Shown piece by piece: positions 40,138-48,417 of a stretch of 64,000 nucleotides of DNA; positions within the stretch are counted from its first letter, which is position 1, and each line of letters starts with the position of its first letter. The position numbers were made by a program, and so were the translations under genes. A model generated the notes under the pieces. The model searched no databases and had not been told where the DNA came from. It saw only the letters and a program-made list of their open reading frames with translations. Location: contig NZ_CP130748.1 in NCBI RefSeq assembly GCF_030563405.1, forward strand, positions 744,001-808,000, written 5' to 3'. The stretch comes from Vibrio sp. SNU_ST1 (GTDB lineage Bacteria > Pseudomonadota > Gammaproteobacteria > Enterobacterales > Vibrionaceae).

Positions 40138-40719
40138 TCAACTGCTGCGCTTTTGGTGGCGCTCTCTGTTCTCTAGCTTTTTGTCATTACTCTTTCTGAG
40201 CATGACATAGACAGCGCCTGTACCACCGTGAAATTGCTGAGAAGAATGAACACATTGAACATCGTTAATTTGTGTTAGCCAATTTGCCACGTAGCTTTTC
40301 ATCATTGCTGGTGGATTCGAACGCTCACCTTTACCATGGACAATGATAACGGTGCGAACATCCATTCTTAAACACTGACGCAAAAATGAGAGTACTTCGT
40401 TACGAGCGTCTTTCAGTGTTTTCCTGTGAAGGTCGAGTTTAGCTTGAATTGGATACTTGCCCAAGCGCAGCTTTTTGTATACGCCTTCTTGTACACCATC
40501 TTTCTTATAAGCAATGACATCGTCAGGTTTGATCATTGGAGAGTAGTCTAATGATAAGTAGTCTTTCTCGTCGTCAGACAGCCACATAGCGGCTTCACGC
40601 TTGGCAAGGTGAGATTCTGTCACTCGGTGTACTTTTTGGTGTTCGGCGGTGTCATGGTCGATACGTTTAACATCGCCCATCATTTCTTGGAATAGATCTA
40701 AGTCGTCATCATGAGACAT
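40138..40719 (-). CDS. smrA: Smr-domain endonuclease SmrA (YdaL family)
   Basis: The 193-residue protein has an N-terminal helical region and a C-terminal Smr (MutS2-related) domain. The LDLHRKTLKDAR motif lies near 94, the HGKGERSNPPAMMKSYVANWL loop near 125, and GGTGAVYVMLR closes the domain. E. coli SmrA (YdaL) nicks DNA in vitro; newer work on Smr domains points to RNA cleavage, for example SmrB at collided ribosomes. SmrA rather than SmrB is chosen because of the LRLGKYPIQAKLDLH segment and short length. It is a single gene. Confidence 0.9.
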   Translation of the reverse strand: MSHDDDLDLFQEMMGDVKRIDHDTAEHQKVHRVTESHLAKREAAMWLSDDEKDYLSLDYSPMIKPDDVIAYKKDGVQEGVYKKLRLGKYPIQAKLDLHRKTLKDARNEVLSFLRQCLRMDVRTVIIVHGKGERSNPPAMMKSYVANWLTQINDVQCVHSSQQFHGGTGAVYVMLRKSNDKKLENRERHQKRSS

Positions 40720-40781
40720 AGTGTGTATCTCAAGTTGGAGAAGGATAGGGTAAGTATACCTAAGTTGAAGCTGGGTTTAAA

Positions 40782-40822
40782 AATGAAAAAACCGGAGAAG
40801 ACAATAAGTCAGATCCGGTGCA
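40782..40822 (-). terminator. Terminator of the small DUF3149 gene
   Basis: The arms accgga and tccggt with a 17-nt loop. The minus strand continues TTTTTCATTTTTA. It lies about 65 bp after the DUF3149 stop. Confidence 0.65.
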
Positions 40823-40884
40823 AAGCGTTTATACCTACTTAAAGAAAATGATACTTACAAGTAGGTAATTTAGGCTGAGCGATT

Positions 40885-41025
40885 CTAGTGAGGAGATTTT
40901 TCAGTCATAACTTTGTAGATGAAGAAGCCTCCATAGAACATCATGAGACCTAGAGCCCCGAAGATTACTATCATTGAAGATAGTCCCACCGCATTACCAA
41001 ATAGGAGTTCTAGCCAAAAGTCCAT
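40885..41025 (-). CDS. DUF3149 small membrane protein (46 aa)
   Basis: A short gene that is easy to miss. It begins MDFWLELLFGNAVGLSSM, has one membrane helix (about 14-38, rich in G, I, F and M) and ends in a charged tail YKVMTEKSPH. This is the pattern of the DUF3149 family of tiny Vibrio/Shewanella membrane proteins. A GAGG ribosome site lies 8 bp before the ATG, and an FNR-like box and -10 element upstream fit an oxygen-regulated promoter. The length and one-helix layout recall accessory subunits of respiratory oxidases (CcoQ, CydX), but no such function is shown. The function is unknown. Confidence 0.82.
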   Translation of the reverse strand: MDFWLELLFGNAVGLSSMIVIFGALGLMMFYGGFFIYKVMTEKSPH

Positions 41026-41056
41026 GTGTATACCTCAAAGTTATATGACACGAGTT

Positions 41057-41097
41057 AGTGTATTAATTGGTGTTATCAATTCACTGATCTGGATCAA
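41057..41097 (-). promoter_or_regulatory. FNR-type box and class-II promoter of the DUF3149 gene
   Basis: The minus strand reads TTGATCCAGATCAG at 41097-41084, nine of ten key bases of the FNR consensus TTGATnnnnATCAA. A TACACT -10 lies at 41062-41057. The box centre is then close to -41 from a start near 41050, the class-II activation position. Confidence 0.6.
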
Positions 41098-41215
41098 TCC
41101 TGTTGCATAAGTTAAATACTTGTTGGCAACTGTGTGTTTTTCGTCACATTAGCATTTTACCTGTACGTCTTTTGTTCGAACGATTCGGTATTGTAAAAAA
41201 GAGAGCAAAAAGCCC

Positions 41216-41245
41216 TTGCGGATAAATTCAGAATCCGTATTATAC
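41216..41245 (+). promoter_or_regulatory. Promoter of tRNA-Pro
   Basis: TTGCGG (41216-41221), then TATTAT/TTATAC (41238-41245) at 16-18 bp, about 35 bp before the tRNA. A GC-containing discriminator follows. Confidence 0.65.
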
Positions 41246-41280
41246 GCTTCATCGACAGGCAATCAGCCTGTTAGATATCT

Positions 41281-41343
<63 letters not shown>

Positions 41344-41357
<14 letters not shown>

Positions 41358-41815
41358 CATTAAGAAAGCCTGCTCAATGAGCAGGCTTTCGTCGTTTTAG
41401 AATATAGGAAATGGGATTAGAGCCAAAGTGGGGTTCGCCTGATATTCAAAACAAGCTCTTCACTGACCACATTAAGAAAGCCTGCTCAATGAGCAGGCTT
41501 TTGTCGTTTTAGATCATATGAAATAGGACCAGAACCAAAGTGGGGTTCGCCTGATGTTCAAAATAAGCTCTTCACTGGCCACATTGAGAAAGCTTGCTCA
41601 ACGAGCAGGCTTTCGCCGTTTTAGATCATAGGAAATAGGATCAGAACCAAAGTGGGGTTCGCCTGATGTTCAAAACAAGCTCTTCACTGACCACATTAAG
41701 AAAACTTGCTCATTGAGCAGGCTTTTGTCGTTTCAGATCATAGGAAATAGGATTAGAGCCAAAGTGGGGTTCGCCTTATATTCAAAGCTTTTCACTGCCA
41801 CATTGAAGAAAGCCG
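41344..41815 (+). repeat. Tandem 112-bp repeats made of tRNA-Pro 3' end plus terminator hairpin
   Basis: Four units start at the tRNA 3' end and recur at 41344, 41456, 41568 and 41680 (period 112 bp), with a fifth partial start near 41789. Each unit has a copy of CTCTTCAC(C/T)GACCACATT. The GACCA part is the tRNA 3' end. Each then has a hairpin AAAGC(C/T)TGCTC/GAGCAGGCTTT, and a ~60-bp filler containing GTGGGGTTCGCCTGAT. The hairpins lie at about 41365-41389, 41477-41501, 41589-41613 and 41701-41725; the fourth has one mismatch. Confidence 0.9.
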
Positions 41816-41852
41816 TAGCACTCTCGTAATAGAGGGGGCTACGGCTTTTTTG
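41807..41852 (+). terminator. Final terminator of the tRNA-Pro repeat region
   Basis: The arms aaagccgtagc and gctacggcttt form an 11-bp stem, followed by TTTGCG after a T6 run. It is stronger than, and different from, the four repeated hairpins before it. Confidence 0.85.
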
Positions 41853-41868
41853 CGTTCTGGTATATGTG

Positions 41869-41911
41869 CCATTCCCTAGAGCGACGAAGGAGCGAGTCGG
41901 GAATCTCTTGT
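41869..41911. repeat. REP-like palindromic element
   Basis: The sequence around 41871-41905 pairs ATTCCC with GGGAAT, and inner GAGCGACGA with AGCGAGTC across a GAAGGAGC centre. I recall such TCCCGACTCGCTCC-type palindromes as dispersed between genes in vibrios. It lies 3' of the minus-strand orphan gene. Confidence 0.5.
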
Positions 41912-41969
41912 TATTTTATCACCTAGCTTAGGGACAAGGATTGATTCTATAAGCCAACCGAAAATCTGT

Positions 41970-42392
41970 TTACTTCACATCACATGTGATGTTCCTGATT
42001 GGCGTCTCTGAGGTAACAAAGCAAACATACGCTTCAACAGGGTTATTTGGACCAATTCGAATATAACCGGCTTTTACTTCATCTTTGTTAAACGTCACCG
42101 AGTGAGAGTTACCCGTTTGGCCATCGTAAAAGCTCGCTTCAAATTTGCTATTCATTTGGCTCGCGATACGGTTGCGTGTCGTCGATGTAATGAACGTAAT
42201 ATTGGCGCAGCGCATCGGTGGCTTCTCAGTAATCAGAAGCTGGCCGCTTTCTTTATCGAACACACCGCCTTTTGTATCCGGTTGAATGTCTATCGCCTGA
42301 AACTGTTCGATGGTACAAGTTTCTTTAGCCGTCGCTACCGTAGGCATGAGGATCGCAAGGGCTAAAGGTAAAGCAAAGAGTACTAGTTTCAT
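41970..42392 (-). CDS. Secreted protein of unknown function
   Basis: Not recognised. The 140-residue precursor has a clear signal peptide (MKLVLFALPLALAILMPTVATAKE, cleavage after about 22) and a mature part of ~118 residues. That part has four cysteines (near 26, 62, 123 and 136) that could form two disulfides. The mature part is polar, with no repeats and no known motif that I can see. The gene stands alone, after the tRNA-Pro repeats and 120 bp from the TraB/GumN gene on the same strand. Confidence 0.72.
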   Translation of the reverse strand: MKLVLFALPLALAILMPTVATAKETCTIEQFQAIDIQPDTKGGVFDKESGQLLITEKPPMRCANITFITSTTRNRIASQMNSKFEASFYDGQTGNSHSVTFNKDEVKAGYIRIGPNNPVEAYVCFVTSETPIRNITCDVK

Positions 42393-42512
42393 GTGAACAA
42401 CACCGAATATAAAAGAGCGAAAGATAATAACACCGTTATGGTGCGATTAAGTGTAATGATTCAGTTATTAGGTAATGGTTATATTATGAGGAGGTCATGG
42501 TATCGAACTTAG

Positions 42513-43400
42513 TTAGTTGTCGTCACTAGCCTCAAACTGACAATGAGCCTGTTGGCTTTGTGATTGTTGAGTGACATTGAAACCTTTCTCTTCTAACAAC
42601 TGCAATAAGTTACCTTCTCCTATTAGGTGCAAGGCACCAACCACAATTAAGTAGCTCTCTTTCGAGTCAAGTTTCCAATCATTGGCGGATAGTTTGTTTG
42701 CCCAGTCTATGTTTCGATCGGCTAAGAATGCTTTCTCAAGTTCAGGCGACATCTCAGACAGTTCTGCGAAGGCTTCCAGCTTCGCTAAATCACCCGCTTT
42801 CCAGCTTTCAATTAGGCAATGAACCACATGACCAGTTTGGTCAAATTCCTCAAGGCTACTGACTAACCATTCCTTACCGTCATCCTTTTGTTTTGTCATC
42901 AGGTCTATTTGGAATTGTAGTGGTTCTAAACTGATAACCGGAACATCTTGGATAGTCGCTTTGTAAGCTAGCGTCGCATCAACACCGCCGGCGGAGCCAT
43001 AACCAAGGTTTTTTAACTGCTGCATCTGTATAGAAAGAGAGGTTGCCCAAGGCGGTGAGTTAAGCAGTTGTTGTGTTGGCATACCCAATGATTTTGAGAT
43101 GTCGGTTAATAATTGCAGCTGTTCTTCATTGAGCACATCGGCTGTAGTGAGTTTGTTGTGAGGATACACAACGCCATCAGACTTTCTTATATCCGTTTCA
43201 ATGACTAAGCCATCACTGTTTTTTAGCGCGTCGGTGATCGCTGAAGGAAGTGGGTACATACTTTCATCCCCAACGTGCACGGAACCTAAGATGGTGAGGG
43301 TCAGATCATCCTTTTTGGCTTTCCAATAAAGAGGTTCGGCCGCAGCTTGTTTAGCTGAAAATGCGAGAACGAATAAAGTTACGTACCAAAATGTGCGCAA
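42513..43400 (-). CDS. TraB/GumN family protein, secreted
   Basis: The 295-residue precursor with a signal peptide (first ~21 residues, to AAAEP) belongs to the TraB/PrgY/GumN (Tiki-like) family. Two GxxH motifs are the family mark: LTILGSVHVGDESMYPLP near 33 and VVGALHLIGEGNLLQLLEEKGF near 255. A conserved glutamate lies in DGLVIETDI. Tiki relatives are metalloproteases; bacterial members are mostly uncharacterised. The H/E/H arrangement fits a metal site. It is a single gene, divergent from the chitobiase gene. Confidence 0.87.
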   Translation of the reverse strand: MRTFWYVTLFVLAFSAKQAAAEPLYWKAKKDDLTLTILGSVHVGDESMYPLPSAITDALKNSDGLVIETDIRKSDGVVYPHNKLTTADVLNEEQLQLLTDISKSLGMPTQQLLNSPPWATSLSIQMQQLKNLGYGSAGGVDATLAYKATIQDVPVISLEPLQFQIDLMTKQKDDGKEWLVSSLEEFDQTGHVVHCLIESWKAGDLAKLEAFAELSEMSPELEKAFLADRNIDWANKLSANDWKLDSKESYLIVVGALHLIGEGNLLQLLEEKGFNVTQQSQSQQAHCQFEASDDN

Positions 43401-43571
43401 TGAAAGCTCCTATTAAAAGACATGAACTCGTTAAAATTGATTTTGACGTTGTATTTTAACGGTTTTTTTTTAGAACGATGTCACGTTGTTTGTACGAAAA
43501 GTATAACAAGACGAACAGACTCTCAAACCTTTCTCTCTATCAGCGACATGATTTTATGAAATTCATTAAAA

Positions 43572-43594
43572 AGATTGTGATTCATTTCTCAAAT
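43572..43594 (+). promoter_or_regulatory. CRP-like site upstream of chitobiase
   Basis: TTGTGATTCATTTCTCAA (43575-43592) matches TGTGA-N6-TCACA at nine of ten core bases, flanked by A/T runs. It lies about 220 bp before the gene. The rest of the 404-bp spacer is AT-rich, with one 9-bp inverted repeat at 43429-43461. Confidence 0.4.
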
Positions 43595-43804
43595 TTTACG
43601 TCAAAATAAAAATGACGGAAGTGCCGTAGATTGTAACTTTATGATTTTAATATAATTAATTTTATCAGTGTTTTTGAGATTTGAAGCCGATCACTTTATT
43701 AACCTGATTTAATTCACGGCAAAAAATAAGCCCATATAGTTTATCTAACTTTCGAAGCGCTCCACTTTGCTTCTGACTCAATTTTAAATTTATGGGTGAA
43801 TACG

Positions 43805-46456
43805 ATGTTGAAGAGAAACTTACTATCTGTAGCGGTACTGGCTGGACTGACAGGTTGTGCAGTAACACAAGCACCAGAGCAAAAAGTAGTTGATGCACTG
43901 GCTGATAATCTTGATGTGCAGTACGAAATTCTAACTAACCATGGTGCGAATGAAGGCTTGGCTTGTCAGGACCTAGGTGCTGAATGGGCGTCATGTAACA
44001 AAGTAAACATGACGCTAACTAATGACGGCGAAGCGATTGATTCAAAAGATTGGAGCATCTATTTCCACAGTATTCGTCTTATTCTAGATGTTGATAATGA
44101 GCAATTTAAGATCACTCGTGTCACTGGTGACCTTCACAAGCTAGAACCTACTGAAAAATTTGACGGCTTTGCGGCTGGTGAAGAAGTGGTTCTTCCGTTA
44201 ACGAGTGAATACTGGCAACTGTTTGAAACTGACTTTATGCCAGGTGCATTCGTAACGGCGCCAAACGCAGAACCTAAGATGATTGCATCATTGAATACGG
44301 AAGATGTCGCGTCGTTCGTAACCGGTTTGGAAGGAAACAACCTTAAGCGTACACCTGATGACAACAACGTAATGGCGACTGCTGTTACGCGTTTCGAAAA
44401 GAATGCGGATCTAGCAACGCAAGACGTATCAACCACTTTACTACCAACGCCAATGTCGGTAGAAGCGGGTGAAGGTTCAGTGAATATTGCTGGTGGTATT
44501 GCCTTACCTAAAGAGGCATTCGATGCTGAGCAGTTCGTAGCAATTGAAGAACGTGCAGATGTGGTAAACGTAGATGTGAGTGGCGACCTACCTGTTAGTG
44601 TTGCCGTTGTTCCTACTCTGTTTACGGGTGATTTAGCGAAATCTGGCGCTTATGAACTAAGAATCTCGAAAGAGGGGATTGCGATTAAAGCGTTTGATAA
44701 AACAGGTGCTTTCTACGCAGTTCAGTCTATTTTTGGCCTAATAGACAGCCAGAACGCTGAATCATTACCACAACTGTCGATCAAAGATGCACCGCGCTTT
44801 GATTACCGCGGTGTGATGGTGGATGTTGCTCGAAACTTCCACTCAAAAGATGCCATCTTAGCAACGCTGGACCAAATGGCGGCATACAAGATGAATAAAC
44901 TGCACCTTCACTTAACAGATGATGAAGGCTGGCGTTTGGAAATCCCAGGTTTACCAGAGCTAACGGATGTAGGGTCTAATCGTTGTTTTGATTTGGATGA
45001 GCAAAGCTGTTTACTGCCTCAGCTAGGTTCAGGTCCAACAACAGACAACTTTGGCTCTGGTTTCTTTAGTAAAGCGGATTACGTCGAGATCTTAAGCTAC
45101 GCAAAAGCGCGCAGCATCGAAGTAATTCCAGAAATTGATATGCCAGCACACGCTCGTTCTGCTGTGGTATCAATGGAAGCGCGTTACACTCGCCTAATGG
45201 CGGAAGGTAAAGAGGCTGAAGCAAGTGAATATCGCTTGATGGATCCACAAGATACATCGAACGTAACCACGGTTCAGTTCTACGATAAGCAAAGCTTCAT
45301 TAATCCATGTATGGAATCTTCTACTCACTTTGTCGATAAAGTGATCTCTGAAGTGGCGGCAATGCACCAAGAAGCGGGCGTTCCACTAACGACTTGGCAC
45401 TTCGGCGGCGATGAAGCGAAAAACATCAAGTTAGGCGCTGGCTTACAAGATATTAATGCAGAAGATAAAGTCGCTTGGAAAGGCAACATCGATTTGTCTA
45501 AACAAGATAAGCCATTCCAACAGTCTCCACAGTGTCAGTCTTTGATCGCTGATGGCACAGTAAGCGACTTCGGCCACCTGCCAAGTCACTTTGCAGAGCA
45601 GGTGTCTAAGATTGTTGCTGACAAAGGCATTCCTCATTTCCAAGCATGGCAAGATGGCCTGAAATACAGCGAAGGTGAGAAAGCATTTGCAACAGAAAGC
45701 ACTCGAGTGAACTTCTGGGATGTTCTTTACTGGGGCGGTACTTCATCAGTATACGATTGGTCTGCGAAAGGGTATGACGTGATTGTCTCTAACCCGGACT
45801 ACGTATACATGGATATGCCATACGAAGTTGACGCAGCAGAGCGCGGTTACTACTGGGCAACGCGTGCAACCGATACTCGTAAGATGTTTGGCTTCGCACC
45901 AGAAAACATGCCACAAAACGCAGAAACATCTCTAGATCGTGACGGCAATGGCTTCTCTGGCAAAGGCGAAATTGAAGCGAAACCTTTCTACGGTTTGTCT
46001 GCACAGCTTTGGTCTGAAACAGTACGTACTGACGAGCAATATGAATACATGGTGTTCCCTCGTGTACTTGCAGCAGCTGAGCGTGCATGGCACCGAGCAG
46101 ATTGGGAAAACGACTACAAAGTGGGTGTTGAATATTCTCAAGATACTGACTTGGTGAATAAGCAGGCTCTAAACAGCGACTTTAATCGCTTCGCGAATAT
46201 TGTAGGTCAACGTGAGTTGGCTAAGCTTGAGAAAGCAGGTATTGATTACCGACTACCAGTACCGGGCGCTCAGGTTGTTGATGGCAAGCTAGCGATGAAC
46301 GTTCAATTCCCAGGTGTAGAGCTTCAGTACTCTGCTGATGGCGAAAACTGGTTAACGTACGATGAGCAACAACGTCCATCGGTTTCAGGCGAAATTTACA
46401 TCCGCTCTATCTCTGAAAGTGGCGAGAAAGTAAGTCGAGTAACATCGGTTAAATAA
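43805..46456 (+). CDS. chb: Beta-N-acetylhexosaminidase (chitobiase), outer-membrane lipoprotein
   Basis: A GH20 enzyme that splits chitobiose and short chitin oligomers to N-acetylglucosamine. From ATG 43805 (GGGTGA site 5 bp upstream) it has 883 residues, close to the V. harveyi Chb lipoprotein I recall. It has a signal with lipobox LTGC (C18), an N-terminal chitobiase carbohydrate-binding-like domain (about 30-180) and a GH20b domain (about 200-330). The TIM barrel has catalytic D536-E537 in WHFGGDEAKN, and an Ig-like C-terminal domain ends it (LQYSADGENWLTYDEQ). The in-frame GTG at 43796 is less likely. A terminator follows at 46480. Confidence 0.95.
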   Translation: MLKRNLLSVAVLAGLTGCAVTQAPEQKVVDALADNLDVQYEILTNHGANEGLACQDLGAEWASCNKVNMTLTNDGEAIDSKDWSIYFHSIRLILDVDNEQFKITRVTGDLHKLEPTEKFDGFAAGEEVVLPLTSEYWQLFETDFMPGAFVTAPNAEPKMIASLNTEDVASFVTGLEGNNLKRTPDDNNVMATAVTRFEKNADLATQDVSTTLLPTPMSVEAGEGSVNIAGGIALPKEAFDAEQFVAIEERADVVNVDVSGDLPVSVAVVPTLFTGDLAKSGAYELRISKEGIAIKAFDKTGAFYAVQSIFGLIDSQNAESLPQLSIKDAPRFDYRGVMVDVARNFHSKDAILATLDQMAAYKMNKLHLHLTDDEGWRLEIPGLPELTDVGSNRCFDLDEQSCLLPQLGSGPTTDNFGSGFFSKADYVEILSYAKARSIEVIPEIDMPAHARSAVVSMEARYTRLMAEGKEAEASEYRLMDPQDTSNVTTVQFYDKQSFINPCMESSTHFVDKVISEVAAMHQEAGVPLTTWHFGGDEAKNIKLGAGLQDINAEDKVAWKGNIDLSKQDKPFQQSPQCQSLIADGTVSDFGHLPSHFAEQVSKIVADKGIPHFQAWQDGLKYSEGEKAFATESTRVNFWDVLYWGGTSSVYDWSAKGYDVIVSNPDYVYMDMPYEVDAAERGYYWATRATDTRKMFGFAPENMPQNAETSLDRDGNGFSGKGEIEAKPFYGLSAQLWSETVRTDEQYEYMVFPRVLAAAERAWHRADWENDYKVGVEYSQDTDLVNKQALNSDFNRFANIVGQRELAKLEKAGIDYRLPVPGAQVVDGKLAMNVQFPGVELQYSADGENWLTYDEQQRPSVSGEIYIRSISESGEKVSRVTSVK

Positions 46457-46478
46457 TCGATAAGCAACATTAATAGAT

Positions 46479-46530
46479 GAGCTCCCTAGCTATTATCTTA
46501 CTCAGATAAAAGTGGGAGCTTTTTTTTCGT
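46479..46530 (+). terminator. Terminator of chitobiase
   Basis: The arms agctccc (46480-46486) and gggagct (46514-46520) plus an inner hairpin (ttatct/agataa). T8 follows directly. Confidence 0.85.
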
Positions 46531-46828
46531 TCAAACTAAGTTCGGTACATTTCTTAAACTGAAACATATAGAAATAGCCTTTGTTTATAACGTCAACAAT
46601 GCACATAAGGTGAGCTTCATCGCAAAAGTGACGCACTTCTCATTCTTCTCTTCAAAAAATAAGTTGGTCATAAAAAACTATAAATCAGGTGTGATTGAAA
46701 CAACTGAATCTAATTTTATGCCGTGAAATAACGTGATCGTGATCCGTTTTGATTATTGGGTTTCCTTTTTTATCTATTTTTATGTTTTTAAGTTATTGAT
46801 TTATTTAATTTAAATAACTTTCCTTTTT

Positions 46829-46854
46829 TTGATGGTGAGAGAGATCACTCTGTT
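46829..46854 (+). promoter_or_regulatory. CRP-like site upstream of the KdgM-type porin
   Basis: GGTGA-GAGAGA-TCACT at 46834-46849 is eight of ten to the CRP half-sites and nearly palindromic (GTGAgagagaTCAC). It is about 145 bp before the gene, in a spacer of 536 bp that is otherwise AT-rich. Confidence 0.5.
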
Positions 46855-46992
46855 TGCCCTTTTATTTTGAAACGTAAATTAATTCGAGCAAGATAGATTT
46901 CATGCCAGGGAGGCTACCAATTACTCAAGCGGCGAAGGTGAATGATATACCGAAGATATGTCGCTGAAAAATTTAAACTAAGGCAGTTTACT

Positions 46993-47706
46993 ATGAAAAA
47001 AATTATCGCTCTAAGTGCACTTTCTCTTGCTTTCGCTTCTAGTGCTTTCGCTGGTTCTTCTTACGTTACAGGTAATATCCAATTTCACGACGATGGCCGT
47101 ATCCACGGTTCTGATATGACTTCGACTCTAGAAGCTGGCCACACGTTTGACAACTCTCTAGGCGGCTTAACTGTTTACACTGAGTTTGATGGCATCCAAC
47201 TTGGCGACCTTGAAGGTCTAACTGCTGCTGAAACTGGTGGCGACGCAACAACTGGTCAAGCAAATGCATTCATCACTGTTGGTGGTGAGCAAGCTTTCAA
47301 TATCACTGACAACCTATGGGTTGCAGCGGGTTACCAACATGTCTTCTCTGCTGGCGAGAGCATTCAGTTCCGTCCACTGGTTAAAATTGGCTACAACTTC
47401 GATAACGGTATCTCTATTAGTAACCGTACTCGTGCACACATCGATGACACTTCTGCTGATGCTGACACAGATTACCGTATGGATAACCGCATTGCTTACT
47501 CTGTAAACGAAGACCTAGCGCTTAGCTACAACAACGTATACATGATTGATGCTGAAGCAATGGACCACGAGCTTCGTGCAACATGGACTCGTCAAGGTGT
47601 TCAACCTTACTTCGAGTTCCGCAGCCAAGCTAACGGTGTAGATTTCGCAAACGGTGCATCTAAGACAAACAACGCATTCGTATTCGGTGCATCTTACGGC
47701 TTCTAA
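46993..47706 (+). CDS. KdgM-family oligosaccharide porin
   Basis: A 237-residue outer-membrane beta-barrel with a signal peptide (MKKIIALSALSLAFASSAFAG, cut after about 20) and alternating amphipathic strands. The C-terminal residue is F (GASYGF), the usual barrel-assembly signal. The small length and 12-strand-like pattern fit the KdgM/NanC/OmpL group of porins for anionic or sialic oligosaccharides; the carried sugar is not visible. An upstream extension (from 46942) is not used: there is no signal at its start. The position next to chitobiase and the CRP-like site suggest carbon-source control. Confidence 0.85.
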   Translation: MKKIIALSALSLAFASSAFAGSSYVTGNIQFHDDGRIHGSDMTSTLEAGHTFDNSLGGLTVYTEFDGIQLGDLEGLTAAETGGDATTGQANAFITVGGEQAFNITDNLWVAAGYQHVFSAGESIQFRPLVKIGYNFDNGISISNRTRAHIDDTSADADTDYRMDNRIAYSVNEDLALSYNNVYMIDAEAMDHELRATWTRQGVQPYFEFRSQANGVDFANGASKTNNAFVFGASYGF

Positions 47707-47774
47707 GCTGATTCACTTGGCTGTTTAATCGATTAGATTATTATCCAAGTGAGTTTCTTCGCTAATTAGCTTAT

Positions 47775-47812
47775 TTGTTAAATAGAGTTTTTTTGTTAAA
47801 TAGAGTTTTCGC
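47775..47812. repeat. Short direct repeat after the porin gene
   Basis: The phrase TTGTTAAATAGAGTTTT appears twice, 19 bp apart (47775 and 47794). It is probably a small slippage duplication. Confidence 0.6.
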
Positions 47813-47887
47813 TAACTAGCGACGAAAACATAGCGGTACTAACAGCCCGGTTGGTGCCGCGACAAGATTTGCTTTACTGTCCAAAAG

Positions 47888-47950
47888 CAAAGAGCCTAGC
47901 ATTAAGCAAACCACGGTCTTGGGTTTGCTTAATGCTAGGCTCTATTTTTA
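47888..47950. terminator. Very long bidirectional terminator (22-bp perfect stem)
   Basis: Arm 47891-47912 is perfectly complementary to 47922-47943 with a 9-nt loop. T-runs follow on the plus strand (ATTTTTATTG) and CTTTGCTTTT on the minus strand. It sits between the convergent porin and DUF411 genes. Confidence 0.9.
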
Positions 47951-47976
47951 TTGCTGTTCGTAGGTCTGTTTACGCT

Positions 47977-48417
47977 CTATTTTCCGTTGTAATGACGGTA
48001 TTCAAACACCTGGCCTTTATCGTTAAACGCATACACAGAATATTCGTCTTTCTTATCGCCATACTCCATGCCCGGAGAGCCCATTGGCATGCCTGGAACC
48101 GCCAAGCCAATCGCATTGCGTGGTGGGTTCTCTAAAAAGGCTTTCACGTCCTCTGCAGGAATGTGCCCTTCAAATACGTAACCGTCGATCTCTGCCGTAT
48201 GGCAAGAAGCCAGTTCTGGCGTTACTCCTAACTTCTGCTTGATCGGGTTCATGTCATCGTGGAGTTTCTCTGTTACATTAAATCCGGCGTCTTGCATATG
48301 CTCTGTCCATTCAGTGCAGCAGCCGCAGTATGGGGATTTATGGTTTAAAACATCAGTAGCGAGAGCTTGCCCTGAAATTGCAGCGAGTGCTGTAAGAGTC
48401 ATAATTTTACGAATCAT
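47977..48417 (-). CDS. DUF411 secreted metal-binding-type protein
   Basis: A 146-residue protein (ATG at 48417, GAGG site 6 bp before it) with a signal peptide ending in ALA and a DUF411 domain. The YCGCC cysteine cluster near 31-35, a further C-H pair ([18 protein letters not shown]) and the Met-rich [12 protein letters not shown] near 115-125 are typical copper-ligand features. The start lies inside the 3' end of copA (11-bp overlap), so it is translationally coupled to the copper exporter. Role: periplasmic copper handling is inferred; it is not proven for the family. Confidence 0.87.
   Translation of the reverse strand: MIRKIMTLTALAAISGQALATDVLNHKSPYCGCCTEWTEHMQDAGFNVTEKLHDDMNPIKQKLGVTPELASCHTAEIDGYVFEGHIPAEDVKAFLENPPRNAIGLAVPGMPMGSPGMEYGDKKDEYSVYAFNDKGQVFEYRHYNGK

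Noticed and set aside
41380..41800. CRISPR array at the tRNA-Pro repeats
   Set aside because: The period is 112 bp with similar filler in every unit, so there are no unique spacers. No cas genes lie nearby.
46732..46752. Second CRP-like sequence (CGTGATCGTGATCC) before the porin gene
   Set aside because: Only one half-site is good; the other half has two or more mismatches. Kept out of the features.
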